The notes beneath the pieces are model-generated. The model was not told the DNA's origin, searched no databases, and saw only the letters and a list, made by a program, of their open reading frames with translations. Below are positions 12,101 through 24,800 of a DNA stretch of 64,000 nt, piece after piece; positions within the stretch are counted from its first letter, which is position 1, and each line of letters opens with the position of its first letter. Source of the stretch: Echinococcus granulosus. Its lineage: Eukaryota > Platyhelminthes > Cestoda > Cyclophyllidea > Taeniidae. The DNA lies in assembly GCF_000524195.1 (NCBI RefSeq), contig NW_020170423.1, forward strand, positions 448,332 to 512,331, read 5' to 3'. The position numbers and the translations under genes are program-made.

Positions 12101-15100
12101 TAGAGGTCACCCAGGACTGATAAGTAAGGCTCCAAAATAACAGGAATTTTCTAGGTCTCCTTAAAACTTAAACATCTTTCCTCCTAAATGGAGGTCCTTA
12201 CAAGTCTTCAGCATCGTCATTTCACGTTCTTAGTGATACTTGAGAGAAAGCGTATCCTCAGGTCATCAACCGCACAGCTCACCTGGAATGAAGTGTCTTC
12301 TTTATGCCCTTGGCCAAGGGCGCCTGTTTTGTCTCCGGGTAGATAATTTTTGCTATGGCAAGAGCTGCCGGTGCCGACATGACACAGGCAATCAGGAGGT
12401 GATTTGCGGGGACCTTTTGAAATTCATTAAACAAAATATCAATTCAGAGAGTAAGAGATCAGAACAAAAAGTAGCGTAAATCCTCTGTTAATGATTTATA
12501 AGCAGACAACTCCCTTTTTATATATTAACGTCAAAAGAGAACTGAGCGGGACGGGGAGTGAATTGGGACTCACCCCAAAGGTGATGTAAACCACCATGAC
12601 AGGTCCGGCAATCGAAGCAAAGCCATTCACCATTATGGCATGCAATTCCGAATTTGTCATTTGAGACATGTAGGGCTTGATCAGCAGTGGTGCCTCATTC
12701 TAGTATTAAATAGAAAATTAGTGAAATGTAAGAAATGAAAGTTCAAACATTAACAAATTGGGTCAACGCAGCCTTACAGTTACTCTGATCTACCTCTGTC
12801 TTACAATGACGGATATAACCGCATATTTTATATCGTAACTTACAAAAAAATACCTACAAATAAACATATAATGTTCGATTTTATTTAAAAAAGTGGAGTT
12901 TTGAGAACTGTGGATTGATACTAATCTGTGCCAGACACGAGAAGACTTGCTTTTATTCCAGACTGAGACTTTTTTCGATGTATGATACTTTATTTAATAT
13001 GCAATTTGAATAAATATAAATGGAAATAATCGCAACCCATTGGGCTCATATAACAACGTTCGGGCACAATTAGGTTTTGTATTTAAAGTAAGTAGATCCT
13101 GGCTGCTGCCTGGATATTATCACTTTTGCTTGCGAAACGCCCTTGTACATTCATTTGATACAAAAGGAAATAATACGGTCCATGCCTGTTGGGCCGTGAT
13201 TTCCGCGACAGCTCTCAGAGCGGCAAGTAATGTGGAAGCAGTCGTTTTAAGACGCTGAGTCTCGTGGTGGCATGTGTCAACTCTACTGGGCAGATTTGAC
13301 AGTTGTAAGGTTTTGACGATTTAAAGGCACAGCGGCGTTTATTTAAATGAGCCTTTTAGGGTGCCAACCTACCATTGAAAGAAAAATATTTGTGATGGCG
13401 TTGATTGCCTCAGGTCCCGTGGTTCCCATTATGTGCCGAATAAAATTTGATGGTTGTATTATGAATTGTTGAACCCACCCGAGGTGAAACATTATTGAAA
13501 TAAATGACGAAAAGAACACGACCAAAGGTAAAACCTGGACAGAAAGTTGAATGAAAATATGTTCGGTCAAAGCTAAGTAGGGGAATCTAAATAACAAAAA
13601 TTCTTCTATCGGGTAATTTTTGACTGAAGGTTTAAGTACATAAGCACTCTTAACTCTGAAGTTTGTATTTTCACTTTATAGCTTATACCTCCAGATTCCT
13701 TTCAAATTTGTGAAATCAAAAAACCCCAAATGGTACGACGTATTGAACCCATATTAACCTTAAAAGTAGGTTAAAAAGGGTTGCAATTCCCCAATTATTT
13801 AAACATTTTCGTTAGTTGAACGAAAGAGTAATAAATTAAAGTAGCAGACACGTTTTTTTGTTTAAATCAACCAACAAGGGGTAAACCTACTACTTCCGCA
13901 CGCATCAAACTACTATACTTGCGCTGCTGGATTTTTGTTAATTAGTACTGGGAAGCCATTTTATGCATAAAGCTCATAAACAATGTTCCAGCGGTACCTC
14001 TTTGTAAGTAGCTATAAACAACAATGCGTTTAAAGCGTGTCATTCATTGAACGTCAAAGCAGGATGCCTATTATTCTTTCAAATGCGCGTAGTCTAAAAG
14101 TATTTTTGCGGTCTTCGTATGCCTTGGTTTCACAACATTTAGCTAATCTGTGGTTTAGCATAAGTGCAATTAAGAAACTTCAATACTGACAGTTTCAATG
14201 ATGATTTGGACGTCTTTAATGAGCTTTAATTGAGAACCAATTTGGATGGATGATAAGTTATTGATGAGTTTTGTGAGATTATATAGATTCTAAATTTAGT
14301 TCTCGCTAAAACATCCTTTTCTGCTAGTAATTTTGATGTTTGCTGCCTGAGACATAATTGTGTCCCAAGTGGGTGACGCGAAATTCCGTTCACCTTGATT
14401 GCAAAACATTCGACCTGAAAGAGGTCGCCGAAAACAAACGACGCCCCGACCCCGCTATTATCCATGAGCGCAGTAGTTTGAGCCCCAATAAACTCGAAAA
14501 CAGTGTATCCAAACTTTGTCTGCAAAGTGAGGACTGCAAAGGTGAATTGCAGAAAGAAGCCCATCAGAACTGGTTGCCACTTTATCTAAGGAGGAATAAA
14601 AAAGAGGCAGTTTAAAATGACCACTTCAACTGAAATTTACTAGCTGAAAATATGTCGGCCTGCTAACCATGAGGTCATGTTGTTTGGACTCAAAATTCCG
14701 TGAGCCTACTTAACTGAAGCTACTTAAATACTAGTCAATCGGATTTTCATTTTTTGTCCTATTTTGAAGCTACCTTCAAAATGACCTTCATTTTTCAGAA
14801 CCACCTTATTATTGCTACTTCATCGAGAAAATCTTGTCAATTCTAAGAAGTTCTTTAGTAAACTTCTATGTAACCTTTTGCGCCACTCTTATATGCGTTT
14901 GCATTGGCTCGACAGAAACGCTGTCTGGGTCCGTAATGTGTTTGCCTAGTAATAAAAGCTCCCGAATTGGCTTTACAGTTGAGGAGATTACTGGAAACAG
15001 TAAGGAAGTGCTCACCTTGGCTGGATGAACGGAAATGAGCATGCATATCAGGACCATTGCCACAATACCAATGAGGGAGACAAAATTTCTGGGATTCCGC

Positions 15101-17342
15101 ATCAGGACAAAGAAAATTAGGTAGAGCGCTGTAATAAGACCCAGTACCACCATCAGAAATCTACAAGTAAAATGAATTTGTATTGTCTAAAACACTACTT
15201 AAAAGGCACTAAACATTTAAGTAGCATAGATAAGTTACAGATTAATGGGTTAAAGTGGACTTATGTAATATTTCTGACAGCTTTTTCAGACTTCTGTAAG
15301 TCAGTTTGTTTAAGGCGATCAAAGAAGAGTTTGTTTTACATGGTTGAGCGTAAAATTTCACATTTCTTATAAGCTAGTCACATGCGATTAATTTTGTTTG
15401 AGTGCGTAATAATTCGGACGCTTCATGAAGGCGATTGTGGAGTTGAAGGAGGAAGTACTTGACTAGCTAAATCAAATAGCGCATTTATCTATGCCTAATA
15501 ATATCACAAATGGAGTCACGAGGAACTGTTTGCAGCGAAGATTGTGTGCCCCACCCACCGACCATATCACCGTAACAGTGACAATGAAGTAATGAAGTTG
15601 TGGTGGTTGGTAGGACTTAAATAATTGGACACTTTATTTTGCCTTCCTTACAGCACTCATTAAACTGCAAGTATTTGCAGGTACATACAAAGGGGAGAAT
15701 TTATGCACAAGTAACAATGCCCTAAACCTGGCTTGTGATTTGTGTGTGTCAGCGCTTTATTTCTCGGCCCTGTAATTGGCAGCTCATTTGTTTGAATAAC
15801 GCTACCAATACTTTCAAGGGTCACACCACCTTCATTATTTTATGGAAAAATTTACGCGTCAGGGCTCAAAATGGAGAATCATTTAAGCCTCATCAATGCA
15901 GACGACAAGAATGTTTGTGAGGCTACCAACAAGGGCCTCAGTGTATAAATTAGCACAGTTTCAAAAGAATTGGTTTTAAAGAAGCAACATTTTACGCAGA
16001 ATTTTTGATTAGGAAAGATTGATTGAGTGAATGTTGAGTAGGAGTTTAGTTAGAACACTACTACTTAAATTCATTTAAGTCAAAGCGGTTAGGAAATGCT
16101 AAGTTATCGTATTGAATTCCTTGTCAAAAGAATAAATATGGCTGTTCAAATCAGACATTATCATCCCAGCATGTTATTTAAGGACGTAAAAAGTGCTGCT
16201 AAGTAGATCTGATATAGAAAAAGACAAAAGTTATGTTGGGTAGCTGATTCAAATTTCTGCTTTTGCAGTCAGACCCAGGGCCAATTTAGCCTTTGGGGTT
16301 GTGGATTTGGCAATCTTGAGGTATATTTTCGTAGCAAACTGGGTTTTATCAGAGCGTCCCTGTTACCTTCATCCTACTCATTTAATTCCAAGTACAAAGT
16401 TTTAGGGACAATCTCCTGTAAAAAAGAGCGACTTACAATTTCCCTATTTTCTTTCTTATGAGCAATATATTTCTGGAACTGGACGTGCACCTGCCAAGTG
16501 CCTTCTCCCATGAGAGTTTAACTCCCTTGTACGATGCTTTCCACGCATGGGACCACCTGTCCGCCAAGCAAACGAAGAAGTGAAAACAGCCGCCGCGCTC
16601 CTTTCCCAGCACTTTGAGATGCTTGAATATTAACCAGAGTAGAATGAGCCAGAAAATGGTGGACATCCACAAAAGCGTGATATCAGCCTCTGCTTCCTGT
16701 CGCCGCACTTTTACAGCGTAGGCGACAAAAATGACATCTCCCACAAGGATGCCGATTTTCAACAGCAGTTCCAAAATGCTTCCGGGTGAGAGAGCAGTCG
16801 TTGAGGCATCCTCACCCTCCACGCATCTCCCGGATGTGTCAAACCGATGGAGGAAACGTGAATAAGCCTGCAGGAGACCGGTAAGTACATTGTCTGGATG
16901 GTTAGGCAAGTCGGGAAAGTCACTCTCCGTCCACTCGCATGTGGGTGTAGGCAAAATCTTGGCAATATCATCGTAGAGTTGCTTCTCGATGGAATTCAGT
17001 GGTTCTATCTCTTCTGTCTCGCGAGGTTCCGTTTCATCGAACTGAAAGAAAGACGGAAAGCGGAGACACTGTCGTTAATATCGTCTTTTATGGTAGTCTA
17101 CCGCTTTGTGTGGATATTTAAATGGAACAGTAGGTCGAATCTGGACAAACATGAACGAATTTGGATATTCATGTATAATATCTTAAATAAATTTAAAGCT
17201 TTTCTAGATTTTACGAATTAAAACGGTAAAATAAATACAAAATTTTGACGAAACAGCAGTGGGGACCTACACAGCGGGTGCTATTTTCAAACCTGGTCAT
17301 TGACGGTCTGTCAAATGAAGGGGTGTAGTTGGGGCTCCCCAT
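9141..17342 (-). CDS. Concentrative (Na+-coupled) nucleoside transporter, SLC28/CNT family; 10 exons found
   Basis: Secondary active uptake of nucleosides across the plasma membrane; flatworm parasites cannot make purines de novo and depend on salvage. Exons 5' to 3' on the minus strand: 17342-17271, 17041-16437, 15160-15016, 14585-14415, 13534-13373, 12699-12574, 12413-12283, 10710-10533 (donor uncertain, 10539 possible), 10460-10331, 9350-9141. About 643 residues plus the gap. CNT hallmarks in order: GFFLQF and ASFVFGDLFQ; QVLPLVVFFSSF; NIFLSMNEAPLLIKPY (re-entrant HP1); ASIAGPVMVVYITFG; LIACVMSAPAALAIAK; NLIEAA; GIKTVLSEFIAF (family signature G/AxKx3NEFVA); ALCGFANVGSVGILLG near the C terminus. 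The N terminus is a long acidic cytosolic tail followed by the first membrane helices. Exon 10460-10331 ends in phase 1 but the last exon begins in phase 0, so a 3n+2 nt exon between them was not located. HP1 and signature residues deviate (see findings). Confidence 0.93.
9351..10330 (-). other. Transporter intron interval holding an unlocated short exon
   Basis: Donor at 10330-10329 (GTAAGT, phase 1) and acceptor at 9352-9351 (TTTAG, phase 0) cannot be joined directly in frame. Other CNTs carry roughly 10-25 additional residues at this place, between the signature helix and the ALCGFAN helix. I searched the minus strand near 9960-10090, where open frames exist, but found none with both splice sites in the right phase. 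Confidence 0.55.
10711..12282 (-). other. Transporter intron with repeat copies
   Basis: Phase-2 intron between LHS (12283) and SPFTNLIEAA (10710). It contains a plus-strand copy of the dispersed repeat at about 11430-11900. The rest shows nothing recognisable. Confidence 0.7.
11430..11900 (+). repeat. Dispersed repeat, two adjoining partial copies
   Basis: First unit: GTTTGTTTGAATATTCGTTT at 11501 to the TATCGGCAATACATATCC block at 11619, then CTTCATGGAAGTC. Second unit: TTTAAGTTTTCTTTTCCG (11690), GTAGTTCTACTTCCCGGTAT (11737), GGTATGGCCTTCTGACCACG and ACACCAGTAATGTATCTTCC. Both run in the orientation of the 5.7-kb copy, head to tail. Confidence 0.55.
12700..13372 (-). other. Transporter intron 6
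   Basis: Phase-0 intron separating NIFLSM from NEAPLL, that is, splitting the HP1 motif. Nothing else recognised inside. Confidence 0.75.
13535..14414 (-). other. Transporter intron 5
   Basis: Phase-0 intron between GDLFQ and VLPLVV. AT-rich, no recognisable content. Confidence 0.75.
15161..16436 (-). other. Transporter intron 3
   Basis: Donor GTAAGT at 16436, acceptor ACTTGTAG at 15161. No repeat copy or nested gene seen. A plus-strand open frame at 15172-15372 is AT-rich and unsupported. Confidence 0.7.
17271..17342 (-). CDS. Transporter first coding exon
   Basis: Starts at ATG 17340-17342 (MGSPNYTPSFDR...) and encodes 24 residues rich in Ser, Thr and Pro. Donor GTAGGT at 17270, phase 0, joins the acceptor CTTTCAG upstream of FDETEPRETEE at 17041. 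Chosen because the next exon has no in-frame ATG before its acidic segment. The donor is suboptimal, so this assignment is less certain than the membrane exons. Confidence 0.6.
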
Positions 17343-18149
17343 TCAATTAAGCTGGATGCTTATTTATTTGGACTCAATTGGCGCCACTTGATTGGCCACT
17401 TCCGCAGGCAAGTGGTGACCTTGATTTGGAAATTCTGATTGGCTGATACTGCTTTGATTCATTACTGACTGTCGGGGCTGATTGTCATTTGGGCTCGAAA
17501 TGTAACCGCAAAATGGCATTTCTTTGTATAAAAAATGCTTTTCAAAGGCTCACAGTGCTATATTCTTAGCACTTCCAGTGTCTTTTAAAGAATGTATAGA
17601 AGCTTATCTAATTAAAATAGGCAAGTATCCATACGTAGTAAAGTCATGCATTCTCTGTCATAAATTTCCCTTAGTTCATATACTTTGAGTAACGGATGAT
17701 GGATAAACTATGGTATAATAGGATTGGCCTCGGCTACAAAAAGATTGCGAAATACAATACCATGAAAATGATTTGAGCTGTTCAAGTGCTCGACCTTCTA
17801 TCATATCCGTTGTACATCGGACCACAGTCGTCTTGGCATAAACTAAAGTATAGTCTTTTTGACCAGAAAGTCTCCCCATACTTCTAATCCTATTCAATCA
17901 AGCAGAACTTCTTTAAAAACCTTTCTATGCAATTTTGACTAAGTCTCTGTGCTTTCATTGAATAAGTTTGTCAAGGAGTCCACCCCTGGCATTTGATGGA
18001 GCGTTCTCAGACTTCACTGAAGACGAAAGGCGGCATAATAATACTAGGGCAGAATCTGTTTTATCGATGCTCAGAAGGGCTGAGGAGCTTTTGGCACTGC
18101 CCGACCTTCATATTTCCTTATGGAATCGCAGAGACGGGGCTTCATGCGG

Positions 18150-19050
18150 CCCATAACTTAAACCGCAGACTGCACAAAAAATAAAAGTATTACATAACCC
18201 TTCTCCTCTTTAGAACGACGTCCACGGCACTCTCCCCGGTCAAACGCCGGATCAACCGTCACAACGTAGTCGGTGCCAGTCATCCAGCTTGTGTGCAACT
18301 GGTATGGTAACTGACTGCAACGTAACAAACGCCCTCTTGGCAATTGTGCTCGATCTGGAGTTTTATCCTGCTTAGGAATTGTATTAGGGAGCAGGAAATA
18401 CGCCGGTCATCTCGTAGGTCTATCTTGGGCTAAAAACAGAGTCACATGACAAGGACGGCGTTTTAAACAGAGCCATGGGGATAAGGCATTGTGTCTACTT
18501 TTTCTTGCCGCTTTGTCCTCACTTCAGTACTGCTCACCTATATCTGTCTGGGTTCCAACCAGCTAGTATGGAGGTGAAAGAGGTGTCGCGTATATACTTA
18601 CGCGACATCTTCACCCAGGTACCGTTGACGGCTCCGTAACGACCCTTTTTAGATAGATCACAGCTACTGTCAAATTCATCGTCATAGCATTATTACAGAC
18701 CACGGGACTGGGGTAGTTGCCGAGAGCAGACGGCATTTACAACCCTTCTGGTAAGGGGTCGTCACCGATTCTCCTACTTTGCTGCAGATACCCTTCATTC
18801 ATCGCGTTAAGGATTAAGCACTCAGTAATAGGAATCAAAGTATTTCTCCTATATGATAAAGTTTTGCACCCTGAGACTTCTCTCAGAGTGGAAGGATTCA
18901 TAATACCCCGATGGAATATGTATTGCCGCCTAACAGAAAGACTGGAGGAGAGGGGCTACTCTCATGGCCCGAAGGCCATGCAGCCCAGTGGAAGTAAAAT
19001 CACGGAGCCTTAAGTGCCGGCGACACCAAAACAGCGAGTTAAACAAATAG
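18150..19050 (-). repeat. Dispersed repeat, long inverted copy
   Basis: Reverse complement of the block order seen at 2.8-5.9 kb. GTTTAACTCGCTG is read on the minus strand at about 19040, the hairpin core CATGGCCTTCGGGCCATG at about 18964-18981, and the CACCTCTTTCACCTC block at about 18571-18586. The further block ACAACGTAGTCGGTGCCAGT (18259) recurs at 58.58 and 60.07 kb. Confidence 0.55.
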
Positions 19051-19069
19051 GCAAGCTAGCAGAGATGGT

Positions 19070-19240
19070 TTGTTTAACCATGAATTTGGTTACGCGGGTA
19101 CTTAATTCACCTTGTATTGTACTTCCAACCAACGGCATGACCTCCAGGTCATGTCGGTAGTCTCTTGGCCTTTCTCCACGTCAGCACTACATTCATACAA
19201 CTTCCATGAGGACTCAGGACCCCGCAGCATACCTACATGT
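19070..19240 (+). repeat. Dispersed repeat, partial direct copy
   Basis: Starts in GTTACGCGGGTACTTAATTC (19089) and passes TGTACTTCC. Its core GGCATGACCTCCAGGTCATG (19134) differs from the usual GGCATGGCC...GGCCATG at both arms, so pairing is kept. It ends in CTTCCATGAGGACTC. Confidence 0.55.
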
Positions 19241-20219
19241 ATTTTGTTTTTAGTTAAATATTAAAAATCTTTCTGGTAAACCACCTTTTAAAATTACTTA
19301 CCTGTGCCATACATCCCTCATCAGTCTCTGCCAACTGGAATCGCACCAGACTTTGTCGCAGACGAATCGGACAGATTGAAAATTGATGCAGTATTGGTAG
19401 AGAGTTCTTAGTTTTCAGGGTAACTAGACTTTTTAGGCTCCGACTAGTCTAGCATTAAGTGAAGCACGTCCTTTTTGTTTTTCAGTGATCGACTTTCCTC
19501 CAAGACGCCAGTAGCAACTGCATGGAAAAAGTGAAGTTTACTCAGACACAAAAGCAGTCAAATGGGGAAGAAAGGCGAATTTCAGACACCTAATATGGAC
19601 CAGGTGGTAATCGTCAGGATTTTGATCCCCACTTATTCCTTTCATCTGACCATTGCCGATTCGAGGGTCTGTGGTAAATAAGCTACCCAGGCTGTAGCAG
19701 TCCAGCCACCACTCCCGCCTGGTTGTGCCCTTGAAGAGACGTTGTGGTGGACATGCCTGCCTTGGCCACTGCTGCCAGTTTCACCAACTCTAATTAAAAG
19801 CAATGTCTTGTGCATAGCATCGCTCCGTTCGAAAACTCGAAATAAAGTACTGCAAATTTCCCTCTGTCTTTCTTTCGAGGATGCAAGTGTACCCTATCAA
19901 CCTTTAAAAGGTTCCGCATTTGGTACATCCAAATGTCCTTGTGAAGTAAATAAGCTGGTTCGCATCCCTCCTAACCTGATTGTGTCAACTAAGGTCAACT
20001 GACTTGCCGTCACGAGTGGCTGCAATTTCTCTTCTTCCATCCCCGTGAATGCCGCGACTGCGATTTTAAGGCATTTTTTACAGAGGCAAATCTTCCCCAG
20101 TGTCTCTACTTTTAGAGATGGTCTTGGAAACACATTTGGAAGTGTTTTTAGAAATTGTGGGGAGAATAACTAGTGTACTTTGGCAAGAAAAGAGGGGGTG
20201 TGTTGCCAGGGTCGATACT

Positions 20220-20350
20220 CAAAAGAGACGAGGCTTTGGTTTTGGTTACGCAGGCACCAAAAGATCCTTCGGGCGGCGTGGTCTTCAGGCCGTCACAGTA
20301 CCCCCTCCTCATTTCTTATGTAGGAAATACAGGTTTAATCCGAGTATTTT
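20220..20350 (+). repeat. Dispersed repeat, partial direct copy
   Basis: GGTTTTGGTTACGCAGGCAC at 20237, then the core GGCGTGGTCTTCAGGCCGTC at 20274 and a short tail. Recognised only by this motif order. Confidence 0.5.
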
Positions 20351-21606
20351 GACTTCTTTTGAGTTCCAGCAAGACTTAGGTTGGTAAAATTTTGTATGCA
20401 ATAAAATTTGATTTCTTTTTTAATGTAATTTATTTTAAAATAGTGAATTCTAAGCCGTCGAAAGTTCAAATTCCTCCATCGTGACCTTAGCCACTACATC
20501 ACGTGTTTGTTTGAAGGTACTTGCCAGCTGGGTAGGGGTCAGCACACACCGACCTCGTGACTGAGCCCACGTTATTGGCCCTTGAGGGGAGAGGAGGGGG
20601 GAGGAGAGACTACCCCCCGACCCCATGTAACCCCGACGCCCTGTACACTGACGATCCTTATTCACTGAAAGGTGTCCTCCTCTAGGCAATCTGCTAGTTT
20701 TAATGAAAATCTCGTTGAACCCGTTGCATCTACCACTGGTAAAATGTCAGGCAGAGTTGAGTTTGCAATAAATGAGAACCAAAATGCGGATTCAGGTGCC
20801 ACCTGCAGGGTTATCCGAAATGGAAACCGTGAGCTTAGCACTAAATTCATACTCCTTTTTTATTTTAGAAGCTGGTGACACTTTAGGGTATTTGTACATC
20901 GGTGTCATTAAAGCAACGCCACAGTCCACGAACTAATTGAATCTGACGACATGTTTACACAAAAGGCGCGCCAAGTAGATCATTCCTACAGACCTGCGGA
21001 ATCAGTGTATTCACCGAGTATAAATTGGCCGTAACTGACCATTAAAGGTGTTTTGACTTATGCAGGCTACTGATGCCGTCCTAATTCAAATCTGGACGGT
21101 GTCGCAGCAGTAGTACGCGGAAAAAGTGGAAGGCACATTCCTCACACATCTTGAAACACTTCAGCCAACAGAACCTTTATGAAGATGCCCCATTGGGGAC
21201 AGCACCGGTGAGTCTATGTGCATGCAACAATTAAATCTTCTCGCCAGTGGGTGTACATCTGCGTTTATAAGACGACCGTCTACAACGACTGCATTCAGCG
21301 AAGCAACCACGAGGAGCTCTTGCGTGATCCTAAACCTTCGGTCCACTCATAATTTTCACCAGAAATAAATTATTCTGCCACAGCCATTCGCAAACATTAT
21401 CTTTTTTGACTTCCGATTCATTTGCACAAGGCTGCTCAGAAGATTTGTACCCTACTGACAAGGTTTTTAAGGATGAAGCCTTTCATTTGCCAGTCAAATG
21501 TTGAAGGGGAGAGCGAGAATTCATGTGAAAAATATATTCCTGGATTTTTTCCGAATCTCATAGAATTAAAGCTCTGGCATTCTTTAAGCGCTTCTGTTCA
21601 AAACGT

Positions 21607-21612
21607 TTAATT
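21607..21612 (-). promoter_or_regulatory. Candidate poly(A) signal of the C1q gene
   Basis: Minus-strand ATTAAA about 257 nt beyond the stop codon at 21869-21871. Weak evidence alone. Confidence 0.25.
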
Positions 21613-21868
21613 TTTTGGGCCTATAAGTCCTGTTGCATCATTTACAGTTTAAGGCGTTAGTTAAAATAACACAAATTTGATGCAGTCCCATATTTCATTT
21701 GGGTGAGAAATAGAATTCCAGGTAAGTACAATCCTCAAATGATCATGCAGATGGAGTCAGTCACATATGCATTGAGTACGTACATATCAAACGGTCTTCT
21801 CAAAGGATGGCATACAGAGGGTAGATGTGAGGAGAGGGGAAAGGGGAGGAGAAGGGTGACGGATGCAG

Positions 21869-24800
21869 CTAATCCTGATCAGCGTTGTATTCGAAGAGCA
21901 GATGGCCCGCGAACGTGGAGTACATGTAGCCGTGGAGGTAGAAGGCGGATTCTCGGAGTCGCAACCAGACACAGTCATTCCTTTTCATCATTAAAATTGC
22001 CTGATTTGTGGCCGTGGACCAGGGAGTACTGTCGCTCCAAACATCGAAAATGTGGTTGTTGTTATGCATCAGTCGAACGGCTGCCTAAAGAAATATTGAA
22101 TGCTACTTATTTATTATCAGTAGCAATTAATTCGACGTGGATTAATTTCCAAGGTTCAGCAGGTAAAGTACGATTTTTCTCTAAAAATGATTTGTTTGTC
22201 GAGTTCAGGACGAATCACTGTTTCACGTGGCCTATAATTACGATTTTTGCAGCACAGAATTTGCGAGAGTGGTATGTGAAGGTAATTTTCATACCCTTGT
22301 GAAAAGTGGAAAATAATTCAGAATGGGAAGGAAGTGTTTGTATTTCATAAGACAAAAGTTGCCTGCACTCTTTGGTTAAATGCATTAAAATTTAACCTTC
22401 ATCTTTATCTGCTTATGTGCCAATTTTTTACTTTTACGTAATCTTTTGGCACCAATATTTCATCCACCTCTCAGCATTCAAAATTAACTCTGAACTGGGT
22501 ACTGTAAGGAAAAACAATTCAAATAAAAGCGGAACAATAGGAAAATAGGTGATTTGTAAATTTTAGAATGCACTACAAGAGGTTAAGTATTCACTAGTGT
22601 TGAGGGTTGTACAATTTCATTAGCGAAGCACACAAAGGTGCTTTCAAGGCTGTCCCAAATAAACTGAAATAAAACCGTAAAAGAAAACATTTTAACAAGA
22701 AATATTTATTCCGCAAATGAAAAAGATTTTAAATCTTCTATTTTAAGAACAAAATAAGTGCTAAGCTAACAGTTGCGTTCATTTCATGATTAAACTAAGA
22801 TAGCCTGGTGTCATAGGTGATTTGAGGCAAAAAACAAAATTTTTTACGACTCCTATGCTATGCCGCTTTCGTCGCCTTTTTTTCAAAAAAATAATGTTTT
22901 TCTGAAATCAACTTTGAAACGAAATAGTACAAGTTGCCTCTGATTTCATCGTTTTATTCCGAATTTTGTTGATATCCGAAAAGTTCATTAGTTTTAATAC
23001 AGTCGACGAGAAAAGTTTTCACCTCTTGGAAAGTCAGTAATGCTCGTTAGTGGGGGGGAGGGGGCAGTGCATCTAACCTGCTTCCTTCCCTGGGCGGAGA
23101 TGGCCACCACAAAGGAGTAGACACCATCGACAGGAGCGCAAAATTGACCCTTCTGGGGGTCATACGCCCCACCTACATTGGTCACCACATGCGACATGAT
23201 GGCGCGTTGGCCCGCTGGCATCTCCTCAATGTTGGGCTGCAGACCCGTGAAAAAGGCGATCCGGTGCTGGCGACCTTGTAGGTGACTGACCACCTCCTTC
23301 ATAACGCTGGGCTGTGTCATCACTCCTAAATGAGATGCAAATTGCTCATTCAGTCAAAACTAATATTTCTTTCGCTTATTCCCCTACCATCCCCTCCCAA
23401 TAAACTTCAGAGAAAGTGGGCAAATTTTGTAAGATGGAAAAACTTGTGCTTAATGGTTTCGGGCGGATTTTGGCAAGAAGGTTGCCACTACGACGTCGTG
23501 ACGCATTCGTCGTGTTGGCTGGGGCTCTTTACAAGCGGTGTGTTTTAAAACCACAACCAGCTATTCCATGTTAGATCAAAAATTAATTTAAGAAGCTTTT
23601 ATCCATATCATTTTTGTTGTTTTGGTGAGGTAAGCACCACAAAATAATTGTTCGTCTATTTAAAAATTCAGGAGTTAGGTGGGTTATCTCTCCAAGGCAT
23701 CTTTACGGNNNNNNNNNNNNNNNNNNNNNNNNNNNNNNNNNNNNNNNNNNNNNNNNNNNNNNNNNNNNNNNNNNNNNNNNNNNNNNNNNNNNNNNNNNNN
23801 NNNNNNNNAGAGAAATGCATTCACAGATACCGATTCAGGGGCAAAATTATGCCCGATTGTAGAGTTTGTATGCATAGACAGCTAAATGTGGTTCCCTTCA
23901 ACATTAGGTTTCCTCAAGGGTCGGTAGAAAGGCGATTCCACCTTGTTAAAGTAGGTGGAGATGGAGCGAGGCCATTTAGGGGTGCATGTTAAAGCGCGCC
24001 TTCTGAATTCCTAAAACAAAAACTTCATAAATGCGCTTCCATTTTGGTTTAAACTGCTAACACTTTTGGGAATGGGAAAACAGGCCGCTTGTGAGAGCCT
24101 TCGGCTCAAATTTATCATCACTTGCAGTGGGCTGCTGTGTTGCGGGCGAGAAAAAGTGGAATAATTTCCGAGCACTGAGGCTGCGCTCCTAGGGCGAAGA
24201 CTGCAACGCCGTGGTCGCCAACTTTTCTGCCTGCTTGTCTCTGTGCAGTCCCGGGAAAGATTAACTACCTCATTGCGTGAGAGAGCATGTGAATGAGGGT
24301 GTGAGTGTGTGTGTGTGTGTGTGTATACATGGAGTGAGGAGGTTACAAATGGTCTCGTGGGCATCGGTAAAGCCGTGTCAACACGGTCATGCGGTGATGA
24401 GGCCACCAGTAGACATTTTCACCACATGGATCGCTTTTTTCTCACTCCCCCTCTTTTCAAATCTCTCTCCCCTCCTTAACGCGGACTCTGTGTTTCTAGC
24501 CCACCGAACTTTGTGTTCTACACTCCCCAGGTGTAGTTTTAAATCTCACGTGAGGGAGAGATAAGCCCGCATTCGGGCTGTTCTGCATTATTTTCTTTGA
24601 TCTCATACCATCATCGTCATCGTGCGATTGGCATGAAATCTGTAACTCAAATGACGGTTTCGTGCGCTTTAGTTTAATTTTACACCGAATCAGCGTCGTA
24701 CAACTCTCGATGTGGGTGCGATTAAAGGGCCTGAGCGAAAGAGCGCTTTTGCTGCCTCCTTGCCCATCGTTATCCACCAGTGAAACTGCTGACACTTCTA

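Larger units (their letters stand above)
17343..21868. other. Intergenic region between the transporter and the C1q gene
   Basis: No coding region supported. It contains an inverted repeat-family copy at 18150-19050 and direct partial copies at 19070-19240 and 20220-20350. The right edge is the C1q-gene 3' UTR. The transporter promoter should lie just right of 17342; no clear TATA element was identified. Confidence 0.6.

Noticed and set aside
21703..22302. 199-codon plus-strand open frame
   Set aside because: Antisense shadow of the terminal C1q exon (21869-22084), which is clearly coding on the minus strand with a family match.
23648..23992. Open frames spanning the N block
   Set aside because: They exist only because N codons are not stops.
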